A program made the position numbers and the translations under genes. From assembly GCA_028717055.1 (NCBI GenBank), contig JAQUOO010000066.1, positions 1 through 6,554 on the forward strand: a DNA stretch of 6,554 nt, written 5' to 3'. The notes under the pieces are model-generated. The model did no database searches, had not been told where the DNA came from, and saw nothing but the letters and a program-made list of their open reading frames with translations. Source of the stretch: Candidatus Omnitrophota bacterium. GTDB lineage: Bacteria > Omnitrophota > Gorgyraeia > Gygaellales > Profunditerraquicolaceae. Positions within the stretch are counted from its first letter, which is position 1; each line of letters starts with the position of its first letter. Positions 1 to 6,498 of this stretch are shown here, in pieces.

Positions 1-2
1 AT

Positions 3-1274
3 ATGTATAAGAAAACAGTTTTAAATAATGGTTTAAAAATTATCAGCCATAGTATGCCTAGCCGCGAGTCCGTAGCTCTTGGTATCTGGATAAATGTGGG
101 AGGCCGGTATGAGAACTCCGGCAATAAGGGTATTTCGCATTTTTTAGAACACCTTTTATTTAAAGGCACAAAAAAATACTCTTGCCGCAAACTTAAGGAG
201 TCAATCGAAGGGATAGGCGGTTCGTTAAACGGTTTTACTTCCGAAGAAGCCACTTGCTATTTGGTCAAGGTTCCCGCTGTTCATATTAATACCGGTTTAG
301 GGATTTTGTCGGATATGGTGATAAATCCTACTTTGCCTTCAGCTGAAATTGAAAAGGAAAAAACGGTTATTCTGGAAGAACTGAAGATGTATAGGGATCT
401 TCCCCAAAGCTATGTATATGAGCTGTTGGATGAATTGCTTTGGCCGGATCAGCCTCTGGGTGAACCGATAATCGGCACAGTTGAATCCGTAAACAATATT
501 GGCCGCAAACAGTTATCGGATTTCCGGCAAAAACATTATACTGCTTCTAATATCGTGGTGAGCGCCTGTGGCAATCTTGATTATGGTAAACTGGAACACG
601 CCGTAAAAAAAATATTTTCCGGTTTTAAGCGGAAGAAAAGCAATATTTTTCTTGCGGTAAGAGAGGCGCAAGAGAAGCCGGGTTTAAAAGTCCTTCTTAA
701 GGATACTGAACAAACCCATATGGCTTTAGGTTTTAAAAGTTTCAAGAGAGACCATCCATTGAAACACGCCCAGGGCCTCCTTCATGTAATATTGGGGGCG
801 AATATGTCCAGCCGGCTTTTTAATGAGCTGAGGGAGAGGCGCGGGTTAGCCTATGAGATAGGGACAGTCATTAAGCGTTTCCAGGATACGGGCGCTTTTG
901 TCGTGCATGCCGGAATTGATAACAAAAAGGTTTTTGAATCGATCAAGCTGATTTTAAATGAGCTGAATAAGATTAAAGCGAGTATAGTAACCGACGCCGA
1001 ACTTAAGCGCGCCAAGGAATTTTATATTGGCCAGCTCAAATTGGCGCTGGAGGATACCCTGGAGTATATGCTTTGGATCGGAGAAAGCACTCTTTTAGCG
1101 GACAAAACCTTTTCTTTGGGGGAGATTATTTCTGAAGTGAACTCTGTGGATAAAGCAGCCATACGTAAGACTGCGCGCAAAATATTCAATGCCAAAAATA
1201 TCAATTTAAGCCTTATCGGTCCATTAAAAGGCATGGAAGAGAAGATACGATTATCTCTTTGCCAGATAAAGTAG
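3..1274 (+). CDS. M16 family zinc metallopeptidase (processing-peptidase-like)
   Basis: This is a predicted zinc endopeptidase of the pitrilysin/MPP-beta family (M16B type), which cleaves peptides inside a clam-shell chamber; its substrate here is unknown. The inverted zinc motif HxxEH is present as H46-F-L-E49-H50. A third metal ligand is likely E126 in the VILEELKMY stretch, 76 residues after H50 as in yeast MPP-beta. The N-terminal catalytic domain covers about residues 3-170. The C-terminal inactive-type domain carries ERRGLAYE (R280, Y284), the arginine/tyrosine pair expected in this family. At 423 residues it has the usual length for a one-module bacterial member and looks intact and catalytically competent. 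No signal peptide or membrane segment is seen, so it is probably cytoplasmic. The ATG lies 2 nt from the window edge, so its ribosome binding site and promoter cannot be judged. The next gene starts 4 nt after its stop, which implies co-transcription. Confidence 0.93.
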   Translation: MYKKTVLNNGLKIISHSMPSRESVALGIWINVGGRYENSGNKGISHFLEHLLFKGTKKYSCRKLKESIEGIGGSLNGFTSEEATCYLVKVPAVHINTGLGILSDMVINPTLPSAEIEKEKTVILEELKMYRDLPQSYVYELLDELLWPDQPLGEPIIGTVESVNNIGRKQLSDFRQKHYTASNIVVSACGNLDYGKLEHAVKKIFSGFKRKKSNIFLAVREAQEKPGLKVLLKDTEQTHMALGFKSFKRDHPLKHAQGLLHVILGANMSSRLFNELRERRGLAYEIGTVIKRFQDTGAFVVHAGIDNKKVFESIKLILNELNKIKASIVTDAELKRAKEFYIGQLKLALEDTLEYMLWIGESTLLADKTFSLGEIISEVNSVDKAAIRKTARKIFNAKNINLSLIGPLKGMEEKIRLSLCQIK

Positions 1275-1278
1275 GGAG

Positions 1279-2289
1279 ATGGAAATTGCAGGCACGATAA
1301 TTTTATTCCTGGTTTTGGCTGCTTTCTCTTTTTTCTTTGCCATATCCGAGACTTCGGTTATAGCTCTAAGTAAAATCCGCCTGCGCCATATGGTTTCTAA
1401 AGGCGTAAAGAGGGCCAAGGATATTCAAGCTTTGACCGTCAGGATGGATAGATTTATCGCCGCTATCCTGGTGGGAAATAATTTCGTGAATACCGCGATG
1501 TCTGCGATTATAACGGCGGTTTGCATCCCCGTATTTGGTTTTAGCTGGGGCACGGCTCTGGCTACCTTTTTTACAACTTTTTTCGTCCTTATATTCTGCG
1601 AGATAACCCCTAAAATACTGGCAACAAAACATACGGAAAGGTTTGCTCTTGCGGTCGGGCCGTTTATGGGAGTGTTGATTAAAATATTGAATCCTGTTAC
1701 TGGCTTCTTTATAGCCATCAGTAATTTTATACTTAGGATATTGAATCTTGAGCCCCAGAAGAGACTACCGTTGATTACCGAAGAAGAGTTGAGAGTTATG
1801 ATCGAAGTGGGAAAAGAAGAGGGTGTATTAAGCGATGAAGAGAGGAAGATGCTGCATCGTATCTTTGAATTCGGGGATACAAAAGTAAAAGATGTGATGG
1901 TTACGAAAGATAAGATGGTAGCGGTAAATATCAATATCGGTCCGGAAGAGTTGTTGAATATATTCGTAGAAGAAGGGCATGCCCGGCTTCCCGTATATAA
2001 CGGAATTGTGGACAATATCGTAGGGATAATTTATGCCCGGGATCTGCTTTATATTTTGAGGGATAAAGGATTGTTTCTTTTACAGGATTTGGTGCATCAG
2101 GCGTATTATGTCCCGGAGAATATGCGGGTAAATGAACTTTTGAGGAAATTTCAGTCCGATAAGATCCAGATTGCCATTGTTTTAGACGGCGCTAATAAGA
2201 CGCTCGGGCTTGTTACGCTGGAAGACCTGATTGAGGAAATTGTCGGGGAAATTGAGGAAAAGCATACCTCCGGGCAATTGCGTAAATAA
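1279..2289 (+). CDS. CNNM/DUF21 membrane protein with CBS pair (hemolysin C/CorC-like), short form
   Basis: This is an integral membrane protein of the CNNM/CorB/'hemolysin-related' family, whose characterised members take part in Mg2+/Co2+ export or homeostasis; the cation is not determinable here. Residues 1-155 form the DUF21 domain. It has hydrophobic segments at about 4-30, 58-86, 90-109 and 124-155, and the family signatures AISETS (21-26), VGNNFVNTAMSAI (65-77) and CEITPKILATKHTERFAL (107-124). An acidic linker helix (EEELRVMIEVGKEEGVLSDEE, broken near 180) leads into two CBS motifs at about 203-262 (HARLPVYNGI, VGIIYARDLL) and 268-325 (IAIVLDGANKTLGLVTLEDLIEEIVGEI). The protein stops at residue 336, right after the second CBS motif, so it lacks the C-terminal CorC/HlyC transporter-associated domain common in proteins of about 430 residues. 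The ATG is the first possible start after an in-frame stop at 1267. A GGGAG stretch abuts it with no spacer, so initiation may depend on coupling to the gene upstream. Confidence 0.9.
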   Translation: MEIAGTIILFLVLAAFSFFFAISETSVIALSKIRLRHMVSKGVKRAKDIQALTVRMDRFIAAILVGNNFVNTAMSAIITAVCIPVFGFSWGTALATFFTTFFVLIFCEITPKILATKHTERFALAVGPFMGVLIKILNPVTGFFIAISNFILRILNLEPQKRLPLITEEELRVMIEVGKEEGVLSDEERKMLHRIFEFGDTKVKDVMVTKDKMVAVNINIGPEELLNIFVEEGHARLPVYNGIVDNIVGIIYARDLLYILRDKGLFLLQDLVHQAYYVPENMRVNELLRKFQSDKIQIAIVLDGANKTLGLVTLEDLIEEIVGEIEEKHTSGQLRK

Positions 2290-2292
2290 AAA

Positions 2293-2320
2293 TTGACCTT
2301 TGAGTCAGAAGTTGTATAAT
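2293..2320 (+). promoter_or_regulatory. Sigma70-type promoter for the DUF5679-rsfS-argS-recJ unit
   Basis: A TTGACC -35 box (2293-2298) and a perfect TATAAT -10 box (2315-2320) are separated by 16 nt. They begin only 4 nt after the stop of the preceding membrane-protein gene. Transcription would start near 2326-2328, giving a leader of roughly 30 nt before the ATG at 2358. The match is one base short of consensus in the -35 box and has a slightly short spacer, so a strong constitutive-type promoter is expected. No operator-like dyad is visible next to it. It is called from sequence alone. Confidence 0.75.
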
Positions 2321-2345
2321 TAAAATAACAGCAGGTTCCACTAAC

Positions 2346-2352
2346 AAGGAGG
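2346..2352 (+). promoter_or_regulatory. Strong Shine-Dalgarno site of the 48-residue gene
   Basis: AAGGAGG is a full-length anti-16S complement placed 5 nt before the ATG at 2358. It is the best ribosome binding site in the window and, with the consensus-like promoter upstream, predicts high expression of a very small protein. It supports the reality of this short gene. Confidence 0.85.
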
Positions 2353-2357
2353 AAGAA

Positions 2358-2504
2358 ATGGCGGAAAAAGGTTATTGTGTAAAATGCAAATCCAAAAAAG
2401 AGATGAAAGATGAGCAGAAAGTCACTATGAAGAATGGCCGTAACGCAATGAAGGGAAAGTGCTCAACTTGCGGCACAGGAATGTATAAGATTTTAGGCAA
2501 ATAA
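2358..2504 (+). CDS. Small double-CxxC (zinc-ribbon-like) protein, DUF5679 type
   Basis: This 48-residue protein begins MAEKGYCVKCKSKKEMKD and ends with a GKCSTCGTGMYKILGK tail. It has two CxxC knuckles, C7-x-x-C10 and C35-x-x-C38, 24 residues apart, around a basic and polar middle (EMKDEQKVTMKNGRNAMKG). This pattern fits a single treble-clef or zinc-ribbon fold and matches what I recall of the DUF5679 family, whose function is unknown. There is no signal peptide or membrane segment; it is lysine-rich and probably cytoplasmic, possibly nucleic-acid or ribosome associated by analogy with other small basic zinc proteins (inference only). The strongest promoter and ribosome binding site in the window precede it. 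It is the first gene of a unit that continues into rsfS 28 nt downstream. It is easily missed because of its length. Confidence 0.85.
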   Translation: MAEKGYCVKCKSKKEMKDEQKVTMKNGRNAMKGKCSTCGTGMYKILGK

Positions 2505-2520
2505 CCGCATTAAATAAAAA

Positions 2521-2535
2521 GAGGTTTTAACAATA
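2521..2535 (+). promoter_or_regulatory. Shine-Dalgarno and putative ATA start codon of rsfS
   Basis: GAGG (2521-2524), preceded by A-rich sequence, lies 8 nt before ATA (2533-2535), which is followed by codons for DTRKLAQRIA. Bacterial RsfS proteins commonly begin M-D/N-x-x-x-L with a first helix, so this ATA sits exactly where the initiator methionine is expected. The frame is closed by TAA at 2515-2517. Between that stop and GTG 2596 there is no ATG, GTG or TTG in frame; the only other near-start is ATT at 2560, which has no ribosome binding site. The spacing therefore decides the start in favour of ATA, unless the base is a sequencing or assembly error. Confidence 0.6.
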
Positions 2536-2889
2536 GACACAAGAAAATTAGCTCAACGTATTGCAACAGCTGCAAAGTCTAAAAAAGCGCAGAAGGTGGT
2601 GATCTTGGATATGCGCAAGGTTGCTTCCTTCTGCGATTATTTTGTCATAGTCAGCGGCACTAGTTTGCGGCAGGTAAATGCCATTGCCCGTGGCATAGAA
2701 GATGATTTGGCACAGGAAGATATAAAATCGCTTTCCAAGCTTTCCCGTAACGATGAATCAGGATGGGTGGCTTTGGATTTTGTTTCGGTAGTCGCACATG
2801 TATTTTATAAACCGGTTCGCGAGTTCTACGCATTAGAACGCCTCTGGTCTGACGCAAAGAAAGTAGCCCTCCCGCGCAAGCCTCATTAA
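2533..2889 (+). CDS. rsfS: Ribosomal silencing factor RsfS
   Basis: RsfS (YbeB/Iojap family) binds ribosomal protein L14 (uL14) on the large subunit and blocks 50S-30S joining, lowering translation during starvation. Counting from ATA the product has 118 residues, within the family's normal range. Signatures are KAQKVVILDMR (18-28), FCDYFVIVSGTS (33-44), RQVNAIARGIEDDL (46-59), SGWVALDFVSVVAHVF (76-91) and REFYALERLWSDA (96-108). The only conventional start in frame is GTG at 2596, which would give 97 residues and remove the first helix (DTRKLAQRIATAAKSKK). The conserved look of that helix, plus the GAGG site 8 nt before ATA, makes the longer form more likely. The gene lies 28 nt after the DUF5679-type gene and ends 1 nt before argS. 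Many genomes place rsfS beside nadD or leuS; here it precedes argS. Identity is firm; the start codon is the uncertain part. Confidence 0.88.
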   Translation: MDTRKLAQRIATAAKSKKAQKVVILDMRKVASFCDYFVIVSGTSLRQVNAIARGIEDDLAQEDIKSLSKLSRNDESGWVALDFVSVVAHVFYKPVREFYALERLWSDAKKVALPRKPH

Positions 2890-2890
2890 G

Positions 2891-4531
2891 ATGAAAGAAA
2901 ACATTCAGGAGCAAATAATCAAGCTGGTGAAGCTGTCTTTGAGGGAATCAGGTTTGAATGATTCATCAAATGAGGCCCTTTATCTGGATATTCCGGCAGA
3001 TAACCGCTTCGGAGATTTCTCCACGAACATTGCTATGCGTTTAAGCAAAGCTCTAAAAAGACCCCCCCGCGATATAGCTGTTAATCTGGTTGGAATTATG
3101 GAAAAAGAAGCGCGAAAACTTCCCTTAAATGAACATATAAAAGCGATTAAAGCCGAAGGCGCCGGCTTCATAAATTTTTATTTAAGCGAAACTTATTTAC
3201 GCGGACAATTACAAAATATTCTAAAAAAAGAAGCCGATGCTCTTCAGGCTGATATAGGTAAAGATGAACCTGTATTAATCGAGTTTGTCAGCGCAAATCC
3301 CACAGGTTCTTTGTCGGTCGCCCACGCCCGGCAGGCAGCAGTTGGCGATTGTTTAGCCAATATCCTGGATTTTTTGGGTTTTAAGGTCAAAAGAGAATAT
3401 TACCTTAATGATGAGGGTAACCAGATAAATATTCTCGGTTCTTCCGTAGCGCTAAGAATGAAAGAGCTTGATGGCCAGGAAATCAAGTTCCCGGAAAATT
3501 ATTATCAAGGCGATTATATCTACGAAATAGCTAAAATTGCTAAGCAAAAAAACATAAAACCGCAGGATTTAGGGGATTTTGCGGGAAATTATATTTTGGA
3601 CATAATCCGTAAGGAACTGGATGATTTTGGGGTTAAATTCGACTGTTGGTATTCACAGAAAGAATTAGGAAAAAGCGGCAAGATTAAAAAAGCGTTTCAG
3701 TTCTTAAAGGAAAAAGGATTTCTTTACGAGCAGGATGGCGCGCTTTGGTTCAAATCCACCGATTTTGGCGATGATAAGGACAGGGTAGTTATAAAAAGTG
3801 ATGGTTCCTATACCTATTTAGCCCCGGATATCGCTTATCATGACGATAAATATAAGCGTGGTTTCAAATGGCTGATTAATCTCTGGGGTCCGGACCATCA
3901 CGGTTACATCAATAGGCTTAAAGCGTCGGTCGAGGCATTTGGAAGGGACCCTGCTTCGTTATCGATAGTTATTGTGCAGTTGGCCACGATTTTTAGGGGA
4001 GGGGCTCCGGTGCAGATGTCTACCCGCCGCGGCGAATATATTACCTTAAGAGAAGTTTTGGATGAAGTGGGAAAAGACGCAGCAAGATTCTTTTTTCTCA
4101 TGCGCCGGACTGCCAGCCATTTGGATTTTGATTTAGAAGTAGCCAAGAAACAAACTTCCGAGAACCCGGTTTATTATGTGCAGTATGCCCATGCCCGTAT
4201 CTGGAGTATCTTGCGTTCAAGCCCGGTAAAATTGAATAAAGATACCGCGGATTTATCCCTGTTAAAGGAAAAGGAAGAGGTTAATCTGATCAAGAAAATG
4301 CTGCAGTTTTCCTGCATACTGGAAATTTGCCTTAAGGCCCAGGATCCCTATATGGTTACTGTTTATTTGCAGGAACTCTCCGAGGCCTTCCATAAGTTTT
4401 ACGACCTGCACCGGGTTTTAACCGAGGATACCGCGCTCACGCAAAGCCGGCTTGCTTTAATTGAAGGAGCAAGAATAGTCATTGCCTGCGGCTTGGACCT
4501 GCTGGGTATTTCCAAACCCGAAAAGATGTGA
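2891..4531 (+). CDS. argS: Arginine--tRNA ligase (ArgRS)
   Basis: This cytoplasmic class I aminoacyl-tRNA synthetase charges tRNA-Arg with arginine using ATP. Domain order is complete: N-terminal Add-1 tRNA-binding domain (about 1-95, with DNRFGDFSTNIAMRLSK), Rossmann catalytic core (about 125-400) and the DALR anticodon-binding domain (about 428-546, opening YVQYAHARI). Catalytic landmarks are SANPTG (134-139), KREYYLNDEGNQI (167-179), LWGPDHHGYI (331-340) and VQMSTRRGEYITL (374-386). The HIGH signature reads S142-V-A-H145 and the KMSKS loop reads Q-M-S-T-R; both depart from the textbook form, although variation at the first HIGH position and in the loop is well known for ArgRS. The 546-residue length is usual. 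The ATG is 1 nt after the rsfS stop with no evident ribosome binding site, so translation is probably coupled. A run of seven C at 3062-3068 leaves the frame intact. Confidence 0.96.
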   Translation: MKENIQEQIIKLVKLSLRESGLNDSSNEALYLDIPADNRFGDFSTNIAMRLSKALKRPPRDIAVNLVGIMEKEARKLPLNEHIKAIKAEGAGFINFYLSETYLRGQLQNILKKEADALQADIGKDEPVLIEFVSANPTGSLSVAHARQAAVGDCLANILDFLGFKVKREYYLNDEGNQINILGSSVALRMKELDGQEIKFPENYYQGDYIYEIAKIAKQKNIKPQDLGDFAGNYILDIIRKELDDFGVKFDCWYSQKELGKSGKIKKAFQFLKEKGFLYEQDGALWFKSTDFGDDKDRVVIKSDGSYTYLAPDIAYHDDKYKRGFKWLINLWGPDHHGYINRLKASVEAFGRDPASLSIVIVQLATIFRGGAPVQMSTRRGEYITLREVLDEVGKDAARFFFLMRRTASHLDFDLEVAKKQTSENPVYYVQYAHARIWSILRSSPVKLNKDTADLSLLKEKEEVNLIKKMLQFSCILEICLKAQDPYMVTVYLQELSEAFHKFYDLHRVLTEDTALTQSRLALIEGARIVIACGLDLLGISKPEKM

Positions 4532-4534
4532 TTT

Positions 4535-6223
4535 ATGCATTCCCACAAGATTTTACGAATCGCTTCTCTCCAAACCCAGCTTCAAAACACCTTAAGTCAA
4601 GAACTTAAAATTTCCAAGATTCTGGCCCAGGTTTTAATTAACCGCGGGATCACGGACATCGCGGAAGCCGCAAGATTTATCGATGTAAAAACGGAGCATT
4701 TGCTTAATCCGTTTCTTTTTCACGCGATGCGAAATGCCGTTACACGCATCAAGGAAGCTAAAGACAAAAAAGAAAAAGTTATGATTTTTGGCGACTACGA
4801 TGTCGACGGCTTAACCAGTGTAGCTCTTCTTAAGCAGTGCCTGCAAAAAACAGGAGTTGACACGATCCATTATATTCCTCATAGGGTAAACGATGGATAC
4901 GGTTTGACTAAAAGCATTGCCCGGACCGCCAAAGAAAGAAATATAAAACTTTTGATTACTGTTGATTGCGGTATAGCTAATTGCAGGGAAATAGAAGAAT
5001 TAAAGCGGAATAGCGTTGATACTATTATTACTGATCATCATGAGCCGCAAAGCAGTGATTTGCCAGCGGCTATAAGTATAATTGACCCTAAAATTAAGGA
5101 TTCTGGTTACAAATTCCGGGAGTTGGCGGGAGTTGGCGTTGTCTATAAACTTTGCCAGGGGTTAACCAATTCAAAGCTGCTTGATGAGTTGGATTTAGTA
5201 GCTTTAGGCACAGTGGCCGATGTTGTTTCTTTAACCGGAGAGAACCGCGTAATTGCCAAAGAAGGTTTGTCCAGGCTTTCTAAAACCAAGAGGCCGGGCT
5301 TAAGGGCTTTAATTGAAGGGGCCGGGATAAGAAATAAAATATTTACTTCTACTTCGGTGAGTTTTATTTTGGCGCCGCGAATAAATGCTTCCGGCAGGAT
5401 GGGTTCAGCCGAAGTTTCCTTGAATCTTTTATTGAGTTCGGATTTAAAAGAAGCGCGAGCGTTAGCCGGTATTTTGGAACAGCATAATCGAGACCGCCAG
5501 AAAATAGAAAGCAAGATTATGGAGGAAGCCCAGGATATCATCAATAAGGAAGTGAATTTTAAAGAGCACAAAGTTATTGTTGTGGCTAAAGAAGATTGGC
5601 ATCAGGGGGTTTTGGGGATAGTCGCGGCGAAGTTAGCGGATAGATTCTACCGGCCGGCAATCGTAATTTCGCTGGATGAGGAAATTTGCAAAGGCTCAGG
5701 ACGATCTATAAGGAATTTTCATTTGTTTCAGGCGCTTGGCGCTTGCCGGCAGTTCTTGGAGGCTTTTGGAGGCCATGCTCATGCCGCCGGACTTACGATT
5801 AGCCGTGATAGTATAAAGGATTTTCGGGATAGCATCAATAAATTGGCTCATGAAAAAATGTCTCTGGAAGATCTTTTGCCGGGATTGGATATTGATATGG
5901 AATTGAGTTTAACGGATCTAACTGAAAGGCTGGCTGAAGAGCTGGAGAAGCTGGAACCTTTTGGAACGGCTAATCCGGAGCCGCTTTTTTATACCCGCGG
6001 CCTTAAATTAAAAGGCGAGCCGCAAAAACTGGCCCGTCAAACTCTGAAATTCTGGGTTACCGATGGAAGCAATACTGTTCAGGTGATTGGCTTTGGAATG
6101 GAATCCCTGCACACAAGCTTGATTGAGTCAAAAACCATAGACATAGTCTACATCTTGCGTTTAGATAACTGGTTGGATAGTTCCTCGATAATCTTGGAGG
6201 CTAGGGATATATTCTTTAGGTAG
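4535..6223 (+). CDS. recJ: Single-stranded-DNA-specific exonuclease RecJ
   Basis: RecJ is a 5'-3' single-strand DNA exonuclease of the DHH phosphoesterase superfamily, acting in recombination, mismatch and base-excision repair with Mn2+/Mg2+. The catalytic DHH domain shows FGDYDVDGLTS (85-95, metal ligands D87, D89, D91), VDCG (143-146), TDHHE (166-170) and ALGTVADVV (223-231, D229). The DHHA1 half carries WHQGVLGIVAAKLADR (355-370), GSGRSIRNF (387-395) and FGGHAHAAGLTI (411-422). A C-terminal OB-fold starts near LEPFGTANPEPLF (473-485) and runs to the end. At 562 residues it is near the usual bacterial RecJ length with all catalytic motifs intact. It starts 3 nt after the argS stop with only a weak upstream purine stretch, so coupling is likely. 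Its TAG stop (6221-6223) falls inside a GGTAGGC/GCCTACC repeat cluster. The product is cytoplasmic. Confidence 0.96.
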   Translation: MHSHKILRIASLQTQLQNTLSQELKISKILAQVLINRGITDIAEAARFIDVKTEHLLNPFLFHAMRNAVTRIKEAKDKKEKVMIFGDYDVDGLTSVALLKQCLQKTGVDTIHYIPHRVNDGYGLTKSIARTAKERNIKLLITVDCGIANCREIEELKRNSVDTIITDHHEPQSSDLPAAISIIDPKIKDSGYKFRELAGVGVVYKLCQGLTNSKLLDELDLVALGTVADVVSLTGENRVIAKEGLSRLSKTKRPGLRALIEGAGIRNKIFTSTSVSFILAPRINASGRMGSAEVSLNLLLSSDLKEARALAGILEQHNRDRQKIESKIMEEAQDIINKEVNFKEHKVIVVAKEDWHQGVLGIVAAKLADRFYRPAIVISLDEEICKGSGRSIRNFHLFQALGACRQFLEAFGGHAHAAGLTISRDSIKDFRDSINKLAHEKMSLEDLLPGLDIDMELSLTDLTERLAEELEKLEPFGTANPEPLFYTRGLKLKGEPQKLARQTLKFWVTDGSNTVQVIGFGMESLHTSLIESKTIDIVYILRLDNWLDSSSIILEARDIFFR

Positions 6224-6248
6224 GCCTGCCTACCGGTAGGCAGGCAGG
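6219..6248. repeat. GC-rich palindromic repeat between convergent recJ and rpmB
   Basis: A perfect 22-nt palindrome with no loop occupies 6224-6245 (arm GCCTGCCTACC and its exact complement). The heptamer GGTAGGC also occurs at 6219-6225 and 6235-6241, with its complement GCCTACC at 6228-6234 between them. The central GCCTACC can therefore pair with either side in mutually exclusive hairpins. An extra AGG follows at 6246-6248. The cluster swallows the recJ stop codon. Short palindromes of this look are often dispersed intergenic repeats in uncultured bacterial genomes (recalled, not checked). No T-tract directly follows it on either strand, so a classical intrinsic terminator is not supported, though it could still stop or stabilise converging transcripts. 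Confidence 0.8.
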
Positions 6249-6257
6249 AGAAAGAGA

Positions 6258-6485
6258 TTAAGCTTTTTTAAAAGCGCCTTTCTTGATGCATTTTGCGCAC
6301 ACATAAACTTTCTTCGGGCGTCCCCCGATAAGAATAGTCATTGACTGTAGATTGGGAAGGAACTTGCGCATAGTCCAGCGGCTAATCTTGGAACCTGTTC
6401 CGCCTTTGGCCTTATATTGGCCTTTGCGCGTAACAGTTTTACCTTTAAGTTCGCCTTTTCCGCATAAAGCACATTTTTTAAGCAT
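6258..6485 (-). CDS. rpmB: 50S ribosomal protein L28 (bL28), zinc-binding form
   Basis: L28 is a component of the large ribosomal subunit located near the E site and the L1 stalk base. The 75-residue product starts MLKKCALCGKGELKG and contains the family core RKFLPNLQSMTILIGGRPKKVYVCAKCIKKG. Both cysteine pairs, C5-x-x-C8 and C63-x-x-C66, are kept, so this is the zinc-binding (C+) form. A basic glycine-rich stretch at about 17-36 (TVTRKGQYKAKGGTGSKISR) fills the loop between the first Cys pair and the NLQ motif and makes the protein longer than the shortest forms of about 60 residues. The ATG (complement of 6483-6485) has a good AAGGAG site (complement of 6493-6498) 7 nt upstream. The gene is convergent to recJ, with 34 nt between the two stops, and is preceded by two hairpins in its leader. 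No promoter was recognised within the window. Confidence 0.95.
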   Translation of the reverse strand: MLKKCALCGKGELKGKTVTRKGQYKAKGGTGSKISRWTMRKFLPNLQSMTILIGGRPKKVYVCAKCIKKGAFKKA

Positions 6486-6492
6486 TTTATCA

Positions 6493-6498
6493 CTCCTT
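6493..6498 (-). promoter_or_regulatory. Shine-Dalgarno site of rpmB, overlapping the leader hairpin arm
   Basis: Read on the - strand this is AAGGAG, 7 nt from the rpmB ATG. Its first two bases (complement of 6497-6498) are also the last two bases of the inverted repeat arm at 6497-6509, so the ribosome binding site directly abuts, and slightly enters, a potential 13-bp stem. Confidence 0.8.

Noticed and set aside
1425..2015. 196-codon open frame on the - strand inside the CNNM/CBS gene
   Set aside because: It is antisense to a well-recognised membrane protein, its Ser/Thr/Asn/Ile-rich composition is typical of a shadow frame, and it has no recognisable motif.
2660..2914. 84-codon - strand frame over rsfS
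   Set aside because: It is antisense to conserved RsfS motifs, and the encoded peptide has no recognisable domain.
3062..3068. C7 homopolymer in argS as a phase-variable or frameshift site
   Set aside because: The frame is intact on both sides (RPPRD), the gene is an essential housekeeping gene, and a single C7 run is not strong evidence of slippage.
5143..5571. 142-codon open frame on the - strand inside recJ
   Set aside because: It is antisense to the intact DHH/DHHA1 coding region, with no family signature and Ser/Lys-rich shadow composition.
6224..6269. Palindrome plus T6 (6264-6269) as a rho-independent terminator for recJ
   Set aside because: The T-run lies 18 nt beyond the stem and encodes part of the rpmB C-terminus; intrinsic terminators need the T-tract directly after the hairpin.
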